A stretch of 64,000 bases of DNA from Streptococcus chenjunshii (GTDB lineage: Bacteria > Bacillota > Bacilli > Lactobacillales > Streptococcaceae), in NCBI RefSeq assembly GCF_003086355.1, contig NZ_CP031733.1, forward strand, positions 1,860,001 to 1,924,000, given 5' to 3'. This document shows positions 26,630 to 39,549 of the stretch, one piece after another (positions within the stretch are counted from its first letter, which is position 1; every line of letters starts with the position of its first letter). The position numbers were made by a program, and so were the translations under genes. Below the pieces are notes generated by a model. It did not search any database. It was not told where the DNA came from and saw only the letters and a program-made list of their open reading frames with translations.

Positions 26630-26946
26630 GTAGAAAACAAAAAATATTTATCTTTTTTTTTGAAATCTTTTTATTTATAAAATAAATTAATTAAATTTAT
26701 CAAAATTCTAAAAGCTTAATGACCGCCCCTTGCTGTTTTTAGAAAGCAAAAAGAGCGGAACACGCCCCCGACTGTATACTTTCTCCCGCTCTTCCATTTC
26801 TAGATTCGGCTGGCATCATCGCTCTCTCGCACAGTTGCCTGAGATAGCTGCTGTGGGGAGCGTCGTTGAACTGTTTACGGTAGAAAAATTAAGAAAGGCC
26901 TTGATAAGAATGTCCAACCACAAAAATGTCTCCCTGTAAAACAAAC

Positions 26947-26974
26947 GAATCTGGAACAGAACTGTCCCAGATTC
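26947..26974 (-). terminator. rpiB terminator
   Basis: GAATCTGG...CCAGATTC stem with one internal mismatch, followed on the minus strand by GTTTGTTTT. Confidence 0.6.
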
Positions 26975-27033
26975 CTATTGACATTTTATAGAGAATCACT
27001 GTCATGATAGCTATTTCACAAAAGCAAATAAGT

Positions 27034-27483
27034 CTAGCTGTTTTCTCCTGTCTCCATAGCTTTAATCATATCAACCCGTTTAGCATGACGGCCGCCTTCA
27101 AATTCAGCTTCCAGCCATTCTTTGACAATCATTTTTGCCAGCTCCGGTCCGATAACTCTGGCGCCAAAGGCCAGAATATTGGTATTATTATGCTGTCTGG
27201 ACAGTTTAGCAGAGTAGGGCTCACTGCAAACGACTGCACGGATTCCTTTGACTTTATTGGCAGCAATCGATATCCCTACCCCTGTACCGCAAATCAAAAC
27301 TCCTAAGTCAAATTTGCCGGCTGCTACTTCTTCCGCAACTTTCTTTCCGTAACTTGGATAATCAGCCCGTTCTCCCGAATAAGGACCAAAATCCACGACT
27401 TCATGCCCTAACTCCTGAAGATAGTCAATAATAATTGGTTTTAATTCCAAACCGACATGGTCACTCCCAATCGCTAATCTCAT
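27034..27483 (-). CDS. rpiB: Ribose-5-phosphate isomerase B-type protein
   Basis: 149 residues from the ATG at 27483 (GAGGA upstream). RpiB/LacAB family: MRLAIGSDHVGLELKP for the phosphate and sugar site, DFGPYS, YPSYGKKVAEEV, the CGTGVGISIAANKV loop with the catalytic Cys, and HNNTNILAFGARVIG. Interconverts aldose and ketose phosphates in the cytoplasm. Coupled to the epimerase gene and preceded by LacI-type operators, so it serves an inducible sugar route (ribose, allose or a similar pentose/hexose), not the core pentose pathway. Confidence 0.88.
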   Translation of the reverse strand: MRLAIGSDHVGLELKPIIIDYLQELGHEVVDFGPYSGERADYPSYGKKVAEEVAAGKFDLGVLICGTGVGISIAANKVKGIRAVVCSEPYSAKLSRQHNNTNILAFGARVIGPELAKMIVKEWLEAEFEGGRHAKRVDMIKAMETGENS

Positions 27484-27487
27484 TTTA

Positions 27488-28135
27488 TTATCCTCGCAAT
27501 TCTTTTTCAATTTCCTGATAAGTCCGGTCTTTCCCGAAAACAGAAGACGTCCCTAAGATAAAACCTTTAACTCCAAGACGGCTTAAACGTTTAATATGCT
27601 CTGGTGAAATTGCACCGTCAACCATGATTTCATAGTCGAAATGAGGCTTCAGATTAACAAAATCAAGAATTTTATCCTCAACAAAATCTAAATAGTTCTG
27701 CCCTGCAAAACCAGGATTAACCGTCATAATCAAAACGTAGTCTACCAAAGACAAAAAAGGTTTGATACTTTCAGCAGATGTCCCAGGATTAATGGCTACA
27801 CCTGCTTTTTTCCCTTTTTCTTTGATACGGGCCAATGTTCTGGTTACCTGCTGATCTGCCTCAGGATGGATATAGATAATATCAGCTCCTAAAGCCGCGA
27901 ATTTATCAACATACCGCCCCGGATTTTGAATCATTAAATGGACATCAACCGGCTTGGCTGTCGTTTTCCTGACCAGTTCAAAATCCTGCAGCCCCATTCC
28001 AAAATTAGGGACAAAAGAACCATCCATAAAGTCCATATGGAAGATATCAAAACCTGCTTGATCCAGTCTTTCAACCTCATCTTCCAGACAAGCAAAATCA
28101 GCGCACATCATCGATGGACACAGTAATTGAGTCAT
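27488..28135 (-). CDS. Ribulose/allulose-phosphate 3-epimerase (Rpe/AlsE-like)
   Basis: 215 residues from the ATG at 28135, chosen for AAGGAGG 5 nt upstream; a GTG two codons earlier lies too close. TIM barrel: LCPSMMCADFACLEDEV, HMDFMDGSFVPNFGMG (metal His/Asp), VHLMIQNPGRYV, INPGTSAESI, MTVNPGFAGQ, VDGAISPEHI and FILGTSSVFG. The pairing with rpiB and lack of the usual rpe neighbours (rsgA) suggest a substrate-specific epimerase such as D-allulose-6-phosphate 3-epimerase, though Rpe activity is possible. No kinase or transporter is linked in this window. Confidence 0.82.
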   Translation of the reverse strand: MTQLLCPSMMCADFACLEDEVERLDQAGFDIFHMDFMDGSFVPNFGMGLQDFELVRKTTAKPVDVHLMIQNPGRYVDKFAALGADIIYIHPEADQQVTRTLARIKEKGKKAGVAINPGTSAESIKPFLSLVDYVLIMTVNPGFAGQNYLDFVEDKILDFVNLKPHFDYEIMVDGAISPEHIKRLSRLGVKGFILGTSSVFGKDRTYQEIEKELRG

Positions 28136-28170
28136 AAACACCTCCTTGAAATACCAACTGAGTAAAACGT

Positions 28171-28186
28171 GAGTAATCGATTACTC
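28171..28186. promoter_or_regulatory. LacI-type operator 1
   Basis: Perfect 16-bp palindrome GAGTAATCGATTACTC between the epimerase and LacI genes, 35 nt before the epimerase start. Confidence 0.75.
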
Positions 28187-28228
28187 AACCTTGAAAAAAA
28201 ATAAGAACTAAGCTATAATATAACAAAA

Positions 28229-28244
28229 GGGTAATCGATTACTC
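28229..28244. promoter_or_regulatory. LacI-type operator 2
   Basis: GGGTAATCGATTACTC, the same core (GTAATCGATTAC) as operator 1, centred 58 bp away. A TATAAT at 28214-28219 and its minus-strand counterpart lie between the two sites, so binding to both would cover the divergent promoters. Confidence 0.7.
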
Positions 28245-28318
28245 TTTTCTTCATTATAACACTGATTTCTCATAAGTCAATACTTTTTATACCATTTTTC
28301 CAGCTGAAAGAAGAAATA

Positions 28319-29305
28319 ATGAAAAAACACTCTATTAAGGACATCGCTCAACTCAGCGGTGTCTCTGTTGCTACAGTTTCGCGCGTTATTAACAATAACG
28401 GCCGATTCTCTGAAGAGACCCGCCGAAAAGTTTTGCAGGTCATTGAAGAAACAGGCTATCATACGAATTACAATGCTAAAGGCTTGCGGATGAAACGTTC
28501 TTATGCTATTGGTATCATCGTTCCTGATATTACCAATTATTTTTTTGCCAAACTGATTGAAAATATCGAAGGTCTTCTCTTTGAGAAGGGCTACTCTGCT
28601 ATTATTTGCAATACTGCCCGCAACAGCCAAAAGGAAAAGTCTTATCTGGCTATGCTGGAAAATAAAGGTGTAGATGGTATGATTATCATTTCCGGCGCCG
28701 AAATATTTTCATTTCCTTCACACGAAGGCAAAACTCCCCCTTATATTTGCATTGACAGAGAACCCGAAAGCCTGTCCGATACTGTCTTCATTTCTTCTGA
28801 TCATAAAGATGGTGCAGTTCAGGCAGCTAACTTTTTATTTGATTCAGGCTGCAGGCAGCCGCTTATCCTCACCCATTCTCTTCTGACCCAAACAGGCCAA
28901 AAAAGGCTGCAGGGCTTTATTCAGGCTTTAGCAGATCATCAGCTGGACTTCCAAGAGCAGCTCAACCACATCAGTCTTGACAGAGATAATCCTGCTGCTT
29001 ATGATCAGGCTGCACGTTTTTTAACCAGCCATCCAGAAATAGATGGGATATTTGCGATCAATGACTTGCTGGCCATCGAAATCCAAAATGTTATCATACA
29101 GACGGGATTAAATAAACGCCATTATAAAATTGTCGGTTTTGATGATTCACCGATGGTCTCCCTCACTGCCCCTAAAATCTCATCAATCCGTCAGGATATT
29201 CCCAAGCTGGCAGAAATCAGTGTAGAAAAAATTCTGCAGCTTTTGCAGGGCAGCAATGACTTGGGAAAAATGTTCTCTGTGCCAGTCCAATTAATTAAAA
29301 GATAA
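28319..29305 (+). CDS. LacI-family transcriptional repressor
   Basis: 328 residues. N-terminal HTH SIKDIAQLSGVSVATVSRVINN and hinge, then a periplasmic-binding-protein-type effector domain (GIIVPDITNYFFAKLIENIE, FAINDLLAIEIQ, IVGFDDSPM). ATG at 28319. Divergent from the epimerase/rpiB pair with two matching 16-bp palindromes between, so it almost certainly controls that pair and itself. Inducing sugar not known. A terminator follows. Confidence 0.9.
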   Translation: MKKHSIKDIAQLSGVSVATVSRVINNNGRFSEETRRKVLQVIEETGYHTNYNAKGLRMKRSYAIGIIVPDITNYFFAKLIENIEGLLFEKGYSAIICNTARNSQKEKSYLAMLENKGVDGMIIISGAEIFSFPSHEGKTPPYICIDREPESLSDTVFISSDHKDGAVQAANFLFDSGCRQPLILTHSLLTQTGQKRLQGFIQALADHQLDFQEQLNHISLDRDNPAAYDQAARFLTSHPEIDGIFAINDLLAIEIQNVIIQTGLNKRHYKIVGFDDSPMVSLTAPKISSIRQDIPKLAEISVEKILQLLQGSNDLGKMFSVPVQLIKR

Positions 29306-29334
29306 CAAACCGGTTCTTTTTGAAAAGAAAGGTT

Positions 29335-29387
29335 AAAATACCCTCCAAATTGGATAAAAAATCCAGCTCAGAGGGTATTTTATTTTT
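29335..29387 (+). terminator. Terminator after the LacI gene
   Basis: AAAATACCCTC/GAGGGTATTTT outer stem with inner TGGAT/ATCCA and a T-run. Confidence 0.85.
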
Positions 29388-29464
29388 CTAAGGTTAAATA
29401 ACAACAAACTCCAGCCCCAGGAACTGAGAAAATTTTGTTCGAATTGTTTGATTATTATTAAGGA

Positions 29465-30838
29465 TTAAGTATCCTGTTTCTTATTTTGCTTCTTTTCCAA
29501 TTTGACGACGGCCTCTGTCCTTGAAGTGTGCGGAAACATATCTATGGACTGAATATACTTAACTTGATAAACAGCGGTCAGCTTTGTCAAATCACGAGCC
29601 AGAGTCGACGTATTGCAAGAGACATAGACCATTTTAGGAGGAGGAAAACGTAAAATGGTTGCTAACAGTTTCGAATCAAGCCCGGTTCTTGGCGGATCAA
29701 CAATCAGAGCTGTCGCTCGATAGCCGTTTTTATACCATTTAGGGATAATATCTTCAGCTTTGCCGACTTCATAGTGTGTATTAGTCAGCCCCAGTCGTTC
29801 TGCATTGCGTTTTGCATCAGCAATGGCCTCAGGAATAATATCCATCCCCCGTATTGATTTGACTTTTCGGGCAAAAGCCAAGCCAATAGTTCCTACACCA
29901 CAGTATGCATCCAGCACATCTTCTTCGCCAGTGATTTCCAAAGCCTTAACAGCTTCCTGATACAAAATCTGGGTCTGCTGAGGATTGAGCTGATAAAAAG
30001 CGCGCGGTGACAGTTCAAAACGATAGTCTAAAACTTCTTCCTCGATAGTATCCTCTCCCCAAAGAACAATCGTTTTTTCTCCGTAGATCTCACTGGTTTT
30101 ACGTGTATTGATATTTAGAGCAATTGTCTTTATCTCTGGATATTGGTCAACTAAATCGTTAATGACTTCGGTGAGGTCAAGTGTTTTACTGACAATAAAA
30201 ATAAGCTGTAATTGGCCGGTGGCCTGAGCTTTGCGAATCATTACCGTGCGGACACCGGCAGATCGTCTCTCATTGTATATAGGAAGACGGTATTTTTCCA
30301 GTAATCTGCTTACAGTATTCATCACTTGCTGTGTTAATTTATCCTGAACAAAGCAGTCCTCTACGGCGATGAGACGATGACTGCCGGCAGCATACAGACC
30401 GGACATAACACTGCCGGAAAAAGAGCGGACCTGAAACTGCAGTTTTGCCCGATAGTGCTTAGGATCAGTCATACCTATTGTCGGCCGAATCTCATAGTGC
30501 TCGTAGCCCTTAGGTTTGAATTTTTTTAATGCCTGCCTGATAATATCTTCTTTATAAACCAACTGCTTATCATAGCGAAGATGCATTAGCTGGCAGCCTC
30601 CGCAGAGATCGTATACCGAACAGGCGGGTTTGACTCTAAATTTTGATTTTTTATTAATCTTTAAAAGTTTCGCCTCAGCAAAATTTTTTTTTACGCTGGT
30701 AATTTGACAAAAAACATCTTCGCCTTGCAAAGCACCCGGCACGAAAATTAACGTTTTTTTATAAAAACCAATTCCTTCACCGTTAATACCTAAACGCTTG
30801 ATTTTTAACGGAATTTTCTGCTTTACTGATAAATTCAT
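29465..30838 (-). CDS. 23S rRNA (uracil-5-)-methyltransferase, RumA/RlmCD type
   Basis: 457 residues. An N-terminal TRAM domain ([21 protein letters not shown]) is followed by a CxxxxDLCGGCQ cluster that can bind Fe-S, then a SAM methyltransferase: [23 protein letters not shown] and [12 protein letters not shown] with the catalytic Cys. Forms m5U in 23S rRNA; streptococcal RlmCD is the nearest named enzyme I know, but related proteins act on other uridines. Monocistronic; recX is divergent. Confidence 0.85.
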   Translation of the reverse strand: MNLSVKQKIPLKIKRLGINGEGIGFYKKTLIFVPGALQGEDVFCQITSVKKNFAEAKLLKINKKSKFRVKPACSVYDLCGGCQLMHLRYDKQLVYKEDIIRQALKKFKPKGYEHYEIRPTIGMTDPKHYRAKLQFQVRSFSGSVMSGLYAAGSHRLIAVEDCFVQDKLTQQVMNTVSRLLEKYRLPIYNERRSAGVRTVMIRKAQATGQLQLIFIVSKTLDLTEVINDLVDQYPEIKTIALNINTRKTSEIYGEKTIVLWGEDTIEEEVLDYRFELSPRAFYQLNPQQTQILYQEAVKALEITGEEDVLDAYCGVGTIGLAFARKVKSIRGMDIIPEAIADAKRNAERLGLTNTHYEVGKAEDIIPKWYKNGYRATALIVDPPRTGLDSKLLATILRFPPPKMVYVSCNTSTLARDLTKLTAVYQVKYIQSIDMFPHTSRTEAVVKLEKKQNKKQDT

Positions 30839-30896
30839 TTTTCAACTTTCTAACATAGCGGAAATTATATTCATTTCTCCATTATTTTACCATTTT

Positions 30897-30905
30897 TGTT
30901 ATAAT
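30897..30905 (+). promoter_or_regulatory. Extended -10 box directly before recX
   Basis: TGTTATAAT with TATAAT at 30900-30905, only 7 nt from the recX ATG; no ribosome site in between. Points to a leaderless recX transcript. No good -35. Confidence 0.6.
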
Positions 30906-30912
30906 AAAAAAC

Positions 30913-31689
30913 ATGAAAATCACAAAAATAGAAAAGAAAAAACAGCACTATCTGCTTGAAATTGATGGCAAGGATCAGCTTTATATAACCCAAGATACGA
31001 TTGTCCGCTTTTTGCTTAGCAAGGGTATGCAGCTCAATCAACAGCTCTTAACCGAAATTAAAGAATTTGCCCAATTCTCATTCGGCAAAAATTCGGCGCT
31101 TCACTACCTTTCCTTTAAACAGAGAAGTGAAACAGAAGTCAACAATTACCTGAAAAAACATGACTTTCAAGACCAAATAATAGGACGAATCATTGCTGAC
31201 CTCAAAGACAACCGATGGATTGATGATCAAAAATATGCCGAAACTCTGATCCAGCAAAATCTGACTGCAGGTGATAAAGGACCGTATCTACTTAAGCAGA
31301 AGCTACGACAAAAAGGGGTTGCTGAAGCTGTTGCAGATCAGGAGTTGGCTAAAACCGATTTCAGCCCTGTTGCTGACAGAGTCAGCCAAAAACTGTTTAA
31401 AAAATATCAGAATAAACTGCCCGAAACTGGGCTGCGAAATAAAATTATTCAATCGTTAACAGTAAAAGGATTCAGCTATGAAGAAGCCAAAAAGACTTTT
31501 GCAGCATTAAGTATCGAAACAAGTGACGAAATTCAAGAGCAGCTCCTTGATAAAGAACTTGAGAAAGCCTATCGAAGATACAGCAAAAAATATGAAGGTT
31601 ACGCCTTAAAACAGCGTTTAATCCAATATTTAGCCCGCAAAGGCTTTTCATTTGATGCTATAGATAGGGCTTTACGCAACTATCAATAA
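30913..31689 (+). CDS. recX: RecA modulator RecX
   Basis: 258 residues, the usual streptococcal length. RecX repeats of three-helix bundles: LSFKQRSETEVNNYLKKHDF, DNRWIDDQKYAETLIQQN, GPYLLKQKLRQKGVAE, and a second set near the C-terminus (GYALKQRLIQYLARKGFSFD). Binds RecA filaments and limits strand exchange. No Shine-Dalgarno sequence; see the -10 box just upstream. Confidence 0.9.
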   Translation: MKITKIEKKKQHYLLEIDGKDQLYITQDTIVRFLLSKGMQLNQQLLTEIKEFAQFSFGKNSALHYLSFKQRSETEVNNYLKKHDFQDQIIGRIIADLKDNRWIDDQKYAETLIQQNLTAGDKGPYLLKQKLRQKGVAEAVADQELAKTDFSPVADRVSQKLFKKYQNKLPETGLRNKIIQSLTVKGFSYEEAKKTFAALSIETSDEIQEQLLDKELEKAYRRYSKKYEGYALKQRLIQYLARKGFSFDAIDRALRNYQ

Positions 31690-31728
31690 GCGTTGTTTTT
31701 TAAAAGTGATTTTTTTATAGAATTATGA

Positions 31729-31744
31729 TATCCTATATAGGATA
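31729..31744. promoter_or_regulatory. Palindrome in the ntdP promoter region
   Basis: Perfect 16-bp palindrome TATCCTATATAGGATA, 28 nt before the ntdP start, beside a TATGAT (31724-31729) that could be the -10 box. Binding protein unknown. Confidence 0.45.
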
Positions 31745-31771
31745 AGTTTAATTGTAGAAAGTTGGTAGGGC

Positions 31772-32305
31772 ATGAAATTACCTAAGGAAGGCGACTTTAT
31801 TACAATTCAAAGTTATAAACATGATGGCAGTTTGCACCGAAGCTGGCGCGACACTATGGTACTAAAGACCACCGAAAATGCTGTTATAGGGGTCAATGAT
31901 CACACACTCGTCACAGAGAATGATGGCAGACGATGGGTCACACGTGAACCCGCAATCGTCTATTTTCACAAAAAGTTTTGGTTTAATATTATTGCAATGA
32001 TAAGGGATAACGGGGTCTCCTACTACTGTAATTTAGCAAGTCCTTATATTCTGGATGAAGAAGCGCTGAAATATATCGATTATGACCTAGATGTTAAAGT
32101 TTTCGCTAACGGCGAGAAAAAACTCTTAGATGTTGATGAATATGAATCACATAAACAAAAAATGAACTACCCTTCAGATATTGATTTTATCTTAAAAGAG
32201 AATGTTAAAATATTAGTTGCCTGGATTAACGATGGCAAGGGGCCCTTTTCGCAATCTTATATCAACATTTGGTACAAACGTTATCTTGAACTGAAGAATC
32301 GTTAA
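31772..32305 (+). CDS. ntdP: Nucleoside tri-/diphosphatase, DUF402 family
   Basis: 177 residues, the standard NtdP length. DUF402 core: [23 protein letters not shown] N-terminus (here [16 protein letters not shown]), [45 protein letters not shown] with the metal-binding acidic residues, then DVDEYE. The staphylococcal homologue hydrolyses nucleoside tri- and diphosphates. Cytoplasmic. Follows recX on the same strand with its own likely promoter. Confidence 0.88.
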   Translation: MKLPKEGDFITIQSYKHDGSLHRSWRDTMVLKTTENAVIGVNDHTLVTENDGRRWVTREPAIVYFHKKFWFNIIAMIRDNGVSYYCNLASPYILDEEALKYIDYDLDVKVFANGEKKLLDVDEYESHKQKMNYPSDIDFILKENVKILVAWINDGKGPFSQSYINIWYKRYLELKNR

Positions 32306-32360
32306 TAAGTTGTCTGACACTCCTCTTTAGGGGTGTTTTATAGCATTGAAAGGAAGAAAG

Positions 32361-32672
32361 ATGGCATTTAATAATACAAAAGAAAGATATGCAAGCTTTG
32401 GTGTTGCAACAAGTCTGCCTCATGAAATCATTGACATTTTCTGGGAGCTTCTAGACCATTATTTAAAAAATGTTGTTCCTTTAGACACACTCTTGACCTT
32501 CCAGTTAATTAAGCATCAAGGAAAACTTTCCTTTGCTTATCAGGACAGCAAAAGAGAACTGTTCATCATTTTTGACTATAACACACCCTATGATCCTTTT
32601 TATCCCGAAACAGTTAATATTGTAGACGATCACGGAATAGAAACCATCCTCCTTCCGCATGAATTAAATTAA
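32361..32672 (+). CDS. DUF960 family protein
   Basis: 103 residues from the ATG at 32361 (AGGAAG upstream). Matches the small DUF960 proteins common after ntdP in streptococci: RYASFGVATSLP, EIIDIFWELLD, LTFQL, then FDYNTPYDPFYPETVNIVDD. Soluble and of unknown function. Possibly co-transcribed with ntdP (55-nt gap). Confidence 0.75.
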   Translation: MAFNNTKERYASFGVATSLPHEIIDIFWELLDHYLKNVVPLDTLLTFQLIKHQGKLSFAYQDSKRELFIIFDYNTPYDPFYPETVNIVDDHGIETILLPHELN

Positions 32673-32814
32673 AGTAAAAGCAGTGCAGAAGATATTTCGG
32701 CTATTTTTACACTTATATCAGAAAAACTGTTGTGGCAGTTTTTTAATTGCTCTGAACACGGTCAATGGAGCAATAACTGTTCCTAATTTACTGCATCTTT
32801 TCTCACTATATCTC

Positions 32815-32853
32815 TAAAAAATCATAATCGCTGACAAGCGGTTATGATTTTTT
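32815..32853. terminator. Terminator after the DUF960 gene
   Basis: AAAAAATCATAATCGCT pairs with AGCGGTTATGATTTTTT. Works in both directions. Confidence 0.85.
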
Positions 32854-32860
32854 AGACATA

Positions 32861-32887
32861 AACAAAAAAAGAACAAAAATTGTTCTT
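32861..32887 (-). terminator. Terminator of the rRNA-tRNA operon
   Basis: AAGAACAA/TTGTTCTT stem, 3-nt loop, followed by seven or more T residues on the minus strand. Confidence 0.75.
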
Positions 32888-32946
32888 CCTAGTTTATGTA
32901 TAAAAAACTGATACTTGATACTGTAAAACGCCACCCCGGCGCTAAA

Positions 32947-33018
32947 AGCGAACGACGGGATTCGAACCCGCGACCCCCACCTTGGCAAGGTGATGTTCTA
33001 CCACTGAACTACGTTCGC
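32947..33018 (-). tRNA. tRNA-Gly (GCC)
   Basis: Full cloverleaf on the minus strand, GCGAACG/CGTTCGC acceptor, anticodon GCC. CCA not encoded. Last gene of the tRNA array. Confidence 0.93.
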
Positions 33019-33020
33019 TA

Positions 33021-33093
33021 TGCCGGCTACATGACTTGAACACGCGACCCTCTGATTACAAATCAGATGCTCTACCAACTGAGCTAAGCCGGC
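33021..33093 (-). tRNA. tRNA-Thr (TGT)
   Basis: Acceptor GCCGGCT/AGCCGGC, anticodon TGT, CCA not encoded. Two nt separate it from tRNA-Gly. Confidence 0.93.
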
Positions 33094-33103
33094 CTTTCCT
33101 CTA

Positions 33104-33187
33104 TGCGGGTGAAGGGACTTGAACCCCCACGCTTCCTTAAGCGCCAGATCCTAAATCTGGTGCGTCTGCCAATTCCGCCACACCCGC
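33104..33187 (-). tRNA. tRNA-Leu (TAG)
   Basis: Class II tRNA of 84 nt with a long variable arm (GCGCTTAAGGAAGC), anticodon TAG. Confidence 0.93.
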
Positions 33188-33201
33188 CTCTTCTCCCCTC
33201 A

Positions 33202-33274
33202 TGACCCGTACTGGGCTCGAACCAGTGACCCTCTGATTAAAAGTCAGATGCTCTACCAACTGAGCTAACGAGTC
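33202..33274 (-). tRNA. tRNA-Lys (TTT)
   Basis: Acceptor GACTCGT/ACGGGTC, anticodon TTT in CTTTTAA. Confidence 0.93.
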
Positions 33275-33287
33275 CTCTACTGCCTAA

Positions 33288-33360
33288 CGGTCCCGACGGG
33301 AATTGAACCCGCGATCTTCGCCGTGACAGGGCGACGTGATAACCGCTACACCACGGGACC
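33288..33360 (-). tRNA. tRNA-Asp (GTC)
   Basis: Acceptor GGTCCCG/CGGGACC, anticodon GTC in CTGTCAC. Confidence 0.93.
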
Positions 33361-33439
33361 AGGTAACTCTTGTACAATCAAATAAATAGTACTCAGGCTA
33401 AAAGCATGCGCCTTTCTTAACGCCCTTAGTTACTTTTTA

Positions 33440-33512
33440 TGGGAGTTAACGGGATCGAACCGCTGACCCTCTGCTTGTAAGGCAGATGCTCTCCCAGCTG
33501 AGCTAAACTCCC
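33440..33512 (-). tRNA. tRNA-Val (TAC)
   Basis: Acceptor GGGAGTT/AACTCCC, anticodon TAC. It follows 5S by 4 nt. A 79-nt gap before tRNA-Asp is longer than the other spacers. Confidence 0.93.
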
Positions 33513-33516
33513 CCTT

Positions 33517-33632
33517 GCTAAGCGACTTCCTTATCTCGCAGGGGGCATCCCCCAACTACTTCCGGCGTTCTAGGGCTTAACTGCTGTGGTCGGCATGGGT
33601 ACAGGTGTATCCCCTAGGCTAGCGTCACTTAA
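33517..33632 (-). rRNA. rrf: 5S ribosomal RNA
   Basis: 116 nt, begins TTAAGTGACG and ends GTCGCTTAGC; conserved CCTGTACCCATGCCGA and AAGTTAAGCCC-like loops present. Confidence 0.93.
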
Positions 33633-33692
33633 CTCGATGAATAAACCTCTAGTCTACTCAAAATTGAATACCTCTCCCTCTCCTTACGCCTT

Positions 33693-36592
<2,900 letters not shown>

Positions 36593-36795
36593 ATTTTCTC
36601 TCTTCGGTCTTCTTTCAGCGTTTCGGTTTCTTTTTATGTTCTATCATGGCAGGCACAGACCTCTCTCTGACCTGCCATCATAAATGTGGTTGAGGTATTC
36701 AATTTTCAATGGACTAAAGCATAGAACCATCCCCCCTGCGACTTGCGCATGAGGCGGCATACGTCCTATCTCTTTATCTAGGTTCCCCTAGATAA

Positions 36796-36868
36796 TGGAG
36801 CCTAGCGGGATCGAACCGCTGACCTCCTGCGTGCAAAGCAGGCGCTCTCCCAGCTGAGCTAAGGCCCC
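36796..36868 (-). tRNA. tRNA-Ala (TGC), in the 16S-23S spacer
   Basis: Anticodon TGC in TTTGCAC, acceptor GGGGCCT paired with AGGCTCC (one mismatch). Normal streptococcal spacer tRNA. Confidence 0.93.
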
Positions 36869-36934
36869 ACATGACCTCTCAAAACTGAATAAAAACCTCT
36901 GACGTATCCGTTCTAAAGTCTTGCGACTTCTTTT

Positions 36935-38490
<1,556 letters not shown>

Positions 38491-38757
38491 ATCACTAATA
38501 TGAGCTTGTTCTTGCTCGTCTTTTCTGTCCGCTGACAGATTCTTTTTTTTGACAGGTTAATTCCTTAACCCGCACGTCTTGGTTTTTATTCAGTTTTCAA
38601 AGGCCATGTCCTCCTGCGAGACCAACTCCTTTATTCTAGCAAATCCCGACTCGGCTGTCAAGAACCTTTTGGACTTTTTTTCACGCTCATCACATATCAA
38701 AAGCCTCTTAAAGAAAGATTGGGCCTACAGAAACCCTTCCCCTCTGACAGCTTCATT

Positions 38758-38787
38758 AGTATAGCATCTCTCTGCCCCTGATGTCAA
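38758..38787 (-). promoter_or_regulatory. rRNA operon promoter
   Basis: Minus strand TTGACA (38782-38787), 18-nt spacer, TGC-TATACT (38758-38763). About 270 nt before 16S. The leader between holds no gene. Confidence 0.75.
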
Positions 38788-38819
38788 CCCTTAAAAAACG
38801 GTTTTTTTGTGAAAAAGAA

Positions 38820-38852
38820 AAAAACGGGCTGAATTATCTCTTAGCCCGTTTT
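38820..38852 (-). terminator. hpf terminator
   Basis: AAAACGGGCT/AGCCCGTTTT stem with a 12-nt loop and TTTTTTT on the minus-strand 3' side, between hpf and the rRNA promoter. Confidence 0.8.
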
Positions 38853-38927
38853 CGACTCTATAATATCTATAGTGAGTGAAATCACTGCAGGGATTATGGA
38901 GTTTTTTCTGTCTTCAGCCTTTAATCT

Positions 38928-39476
38928 TTACTTTGCCTCAATAAGACCTAGTCCGCCATCTTCGCGGCGGTAGAGAACATTGGTCTGTCCATCTTCGGCA
39001 TCAGTATATATAAAGAAATCATGGCCTAATAAATCCATTTGCAATAATGCTTCCTCAATATCCATCGGTTTAAGGCTGACATTTTTTGTACGAACAACTT
39101 TAGCTGTAGCGGTTTCTTCGGCCGGTTCTGCCTCAAATTCACTTGTGAAGACGTGGCCGGCGGGTACTTTTTCACGATGTTTTTTAGCAATTTTTGTTTT
39201 ATTTTTACGGATTTGACGCTCTATTTTATCAACAACTAAATCAATTGAGCCATACATATCTTGTGATACATCTTCTGCTCTAAGCGTAATTGAACCAATT
39301 GGAATAGTAACTTCTACTTTTGACATTTTTCCTCGATAAACTTTAAGATTCACACGCGCGTCTAGTTCTTGGTCAACATGGAAATATTTTTCAATTTTTC
39401 CAAGTTTTGATTCCACATAGCTACGGATAGCATCTGTTACTTCGATGTTTTCACCACGAATACTATATTTAATCAT
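38928..39476 (-). CDS. hpf: Ribosome hibernation promoting factor, long form
   Basis: 182 residues, the long HPF type that dimerises 70S ribosomes into inactive 100S particles. N-terminal S30AE domain (IEVTDAIRSYVESKLGKIEKYF, LRAEDVSQDMYGSIDLVVDKIERQIRK) to about residue 105, a linker, then the C-terminal dimerisation domain (VVRTKNVSLKPMDIEEALLQMDLLGHDFFIY). ATG at 39476 with AGAGGTAT upstream. Its own -10 (TATAAT, plus 39518-39523) and a leader hairpin, GCGCTTAAGCGC at 39493-39504, precede it. Conserved location after comFC. Confidence 0.93.
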   Translation of the reverse strand: MIKYSIRGENIEVTDAIRSYVESKLGKIEKYFHVDQELDARVNLKVYRGKMSKVEVTIPIGSITLRAEDVSQDMYGSIDLVVDKIERQIRKNKTKIAKKHREKVPAGHVFTSEFEAEPAEETATAKVVRTKNVSLKPMDIEEALLQMDLLGHDFFIYTDAEDGQTNVLYRREDGGLGLIEAK

Positions 39477-39549
39477 AAGATACCTCTTTCTCGCGCTTAA
39501 GCGCTTTCTTTAATCTAATTATACCGCTTTCATGAAAATTTGCAAGTTT

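Noticed and set aside
26730..26939. A 69-codon plus-strand open frame after the OYE fusion promoter region
   Set aside because: No ribosome site or known pattern; composition matches intergenic repeat-like sequence.
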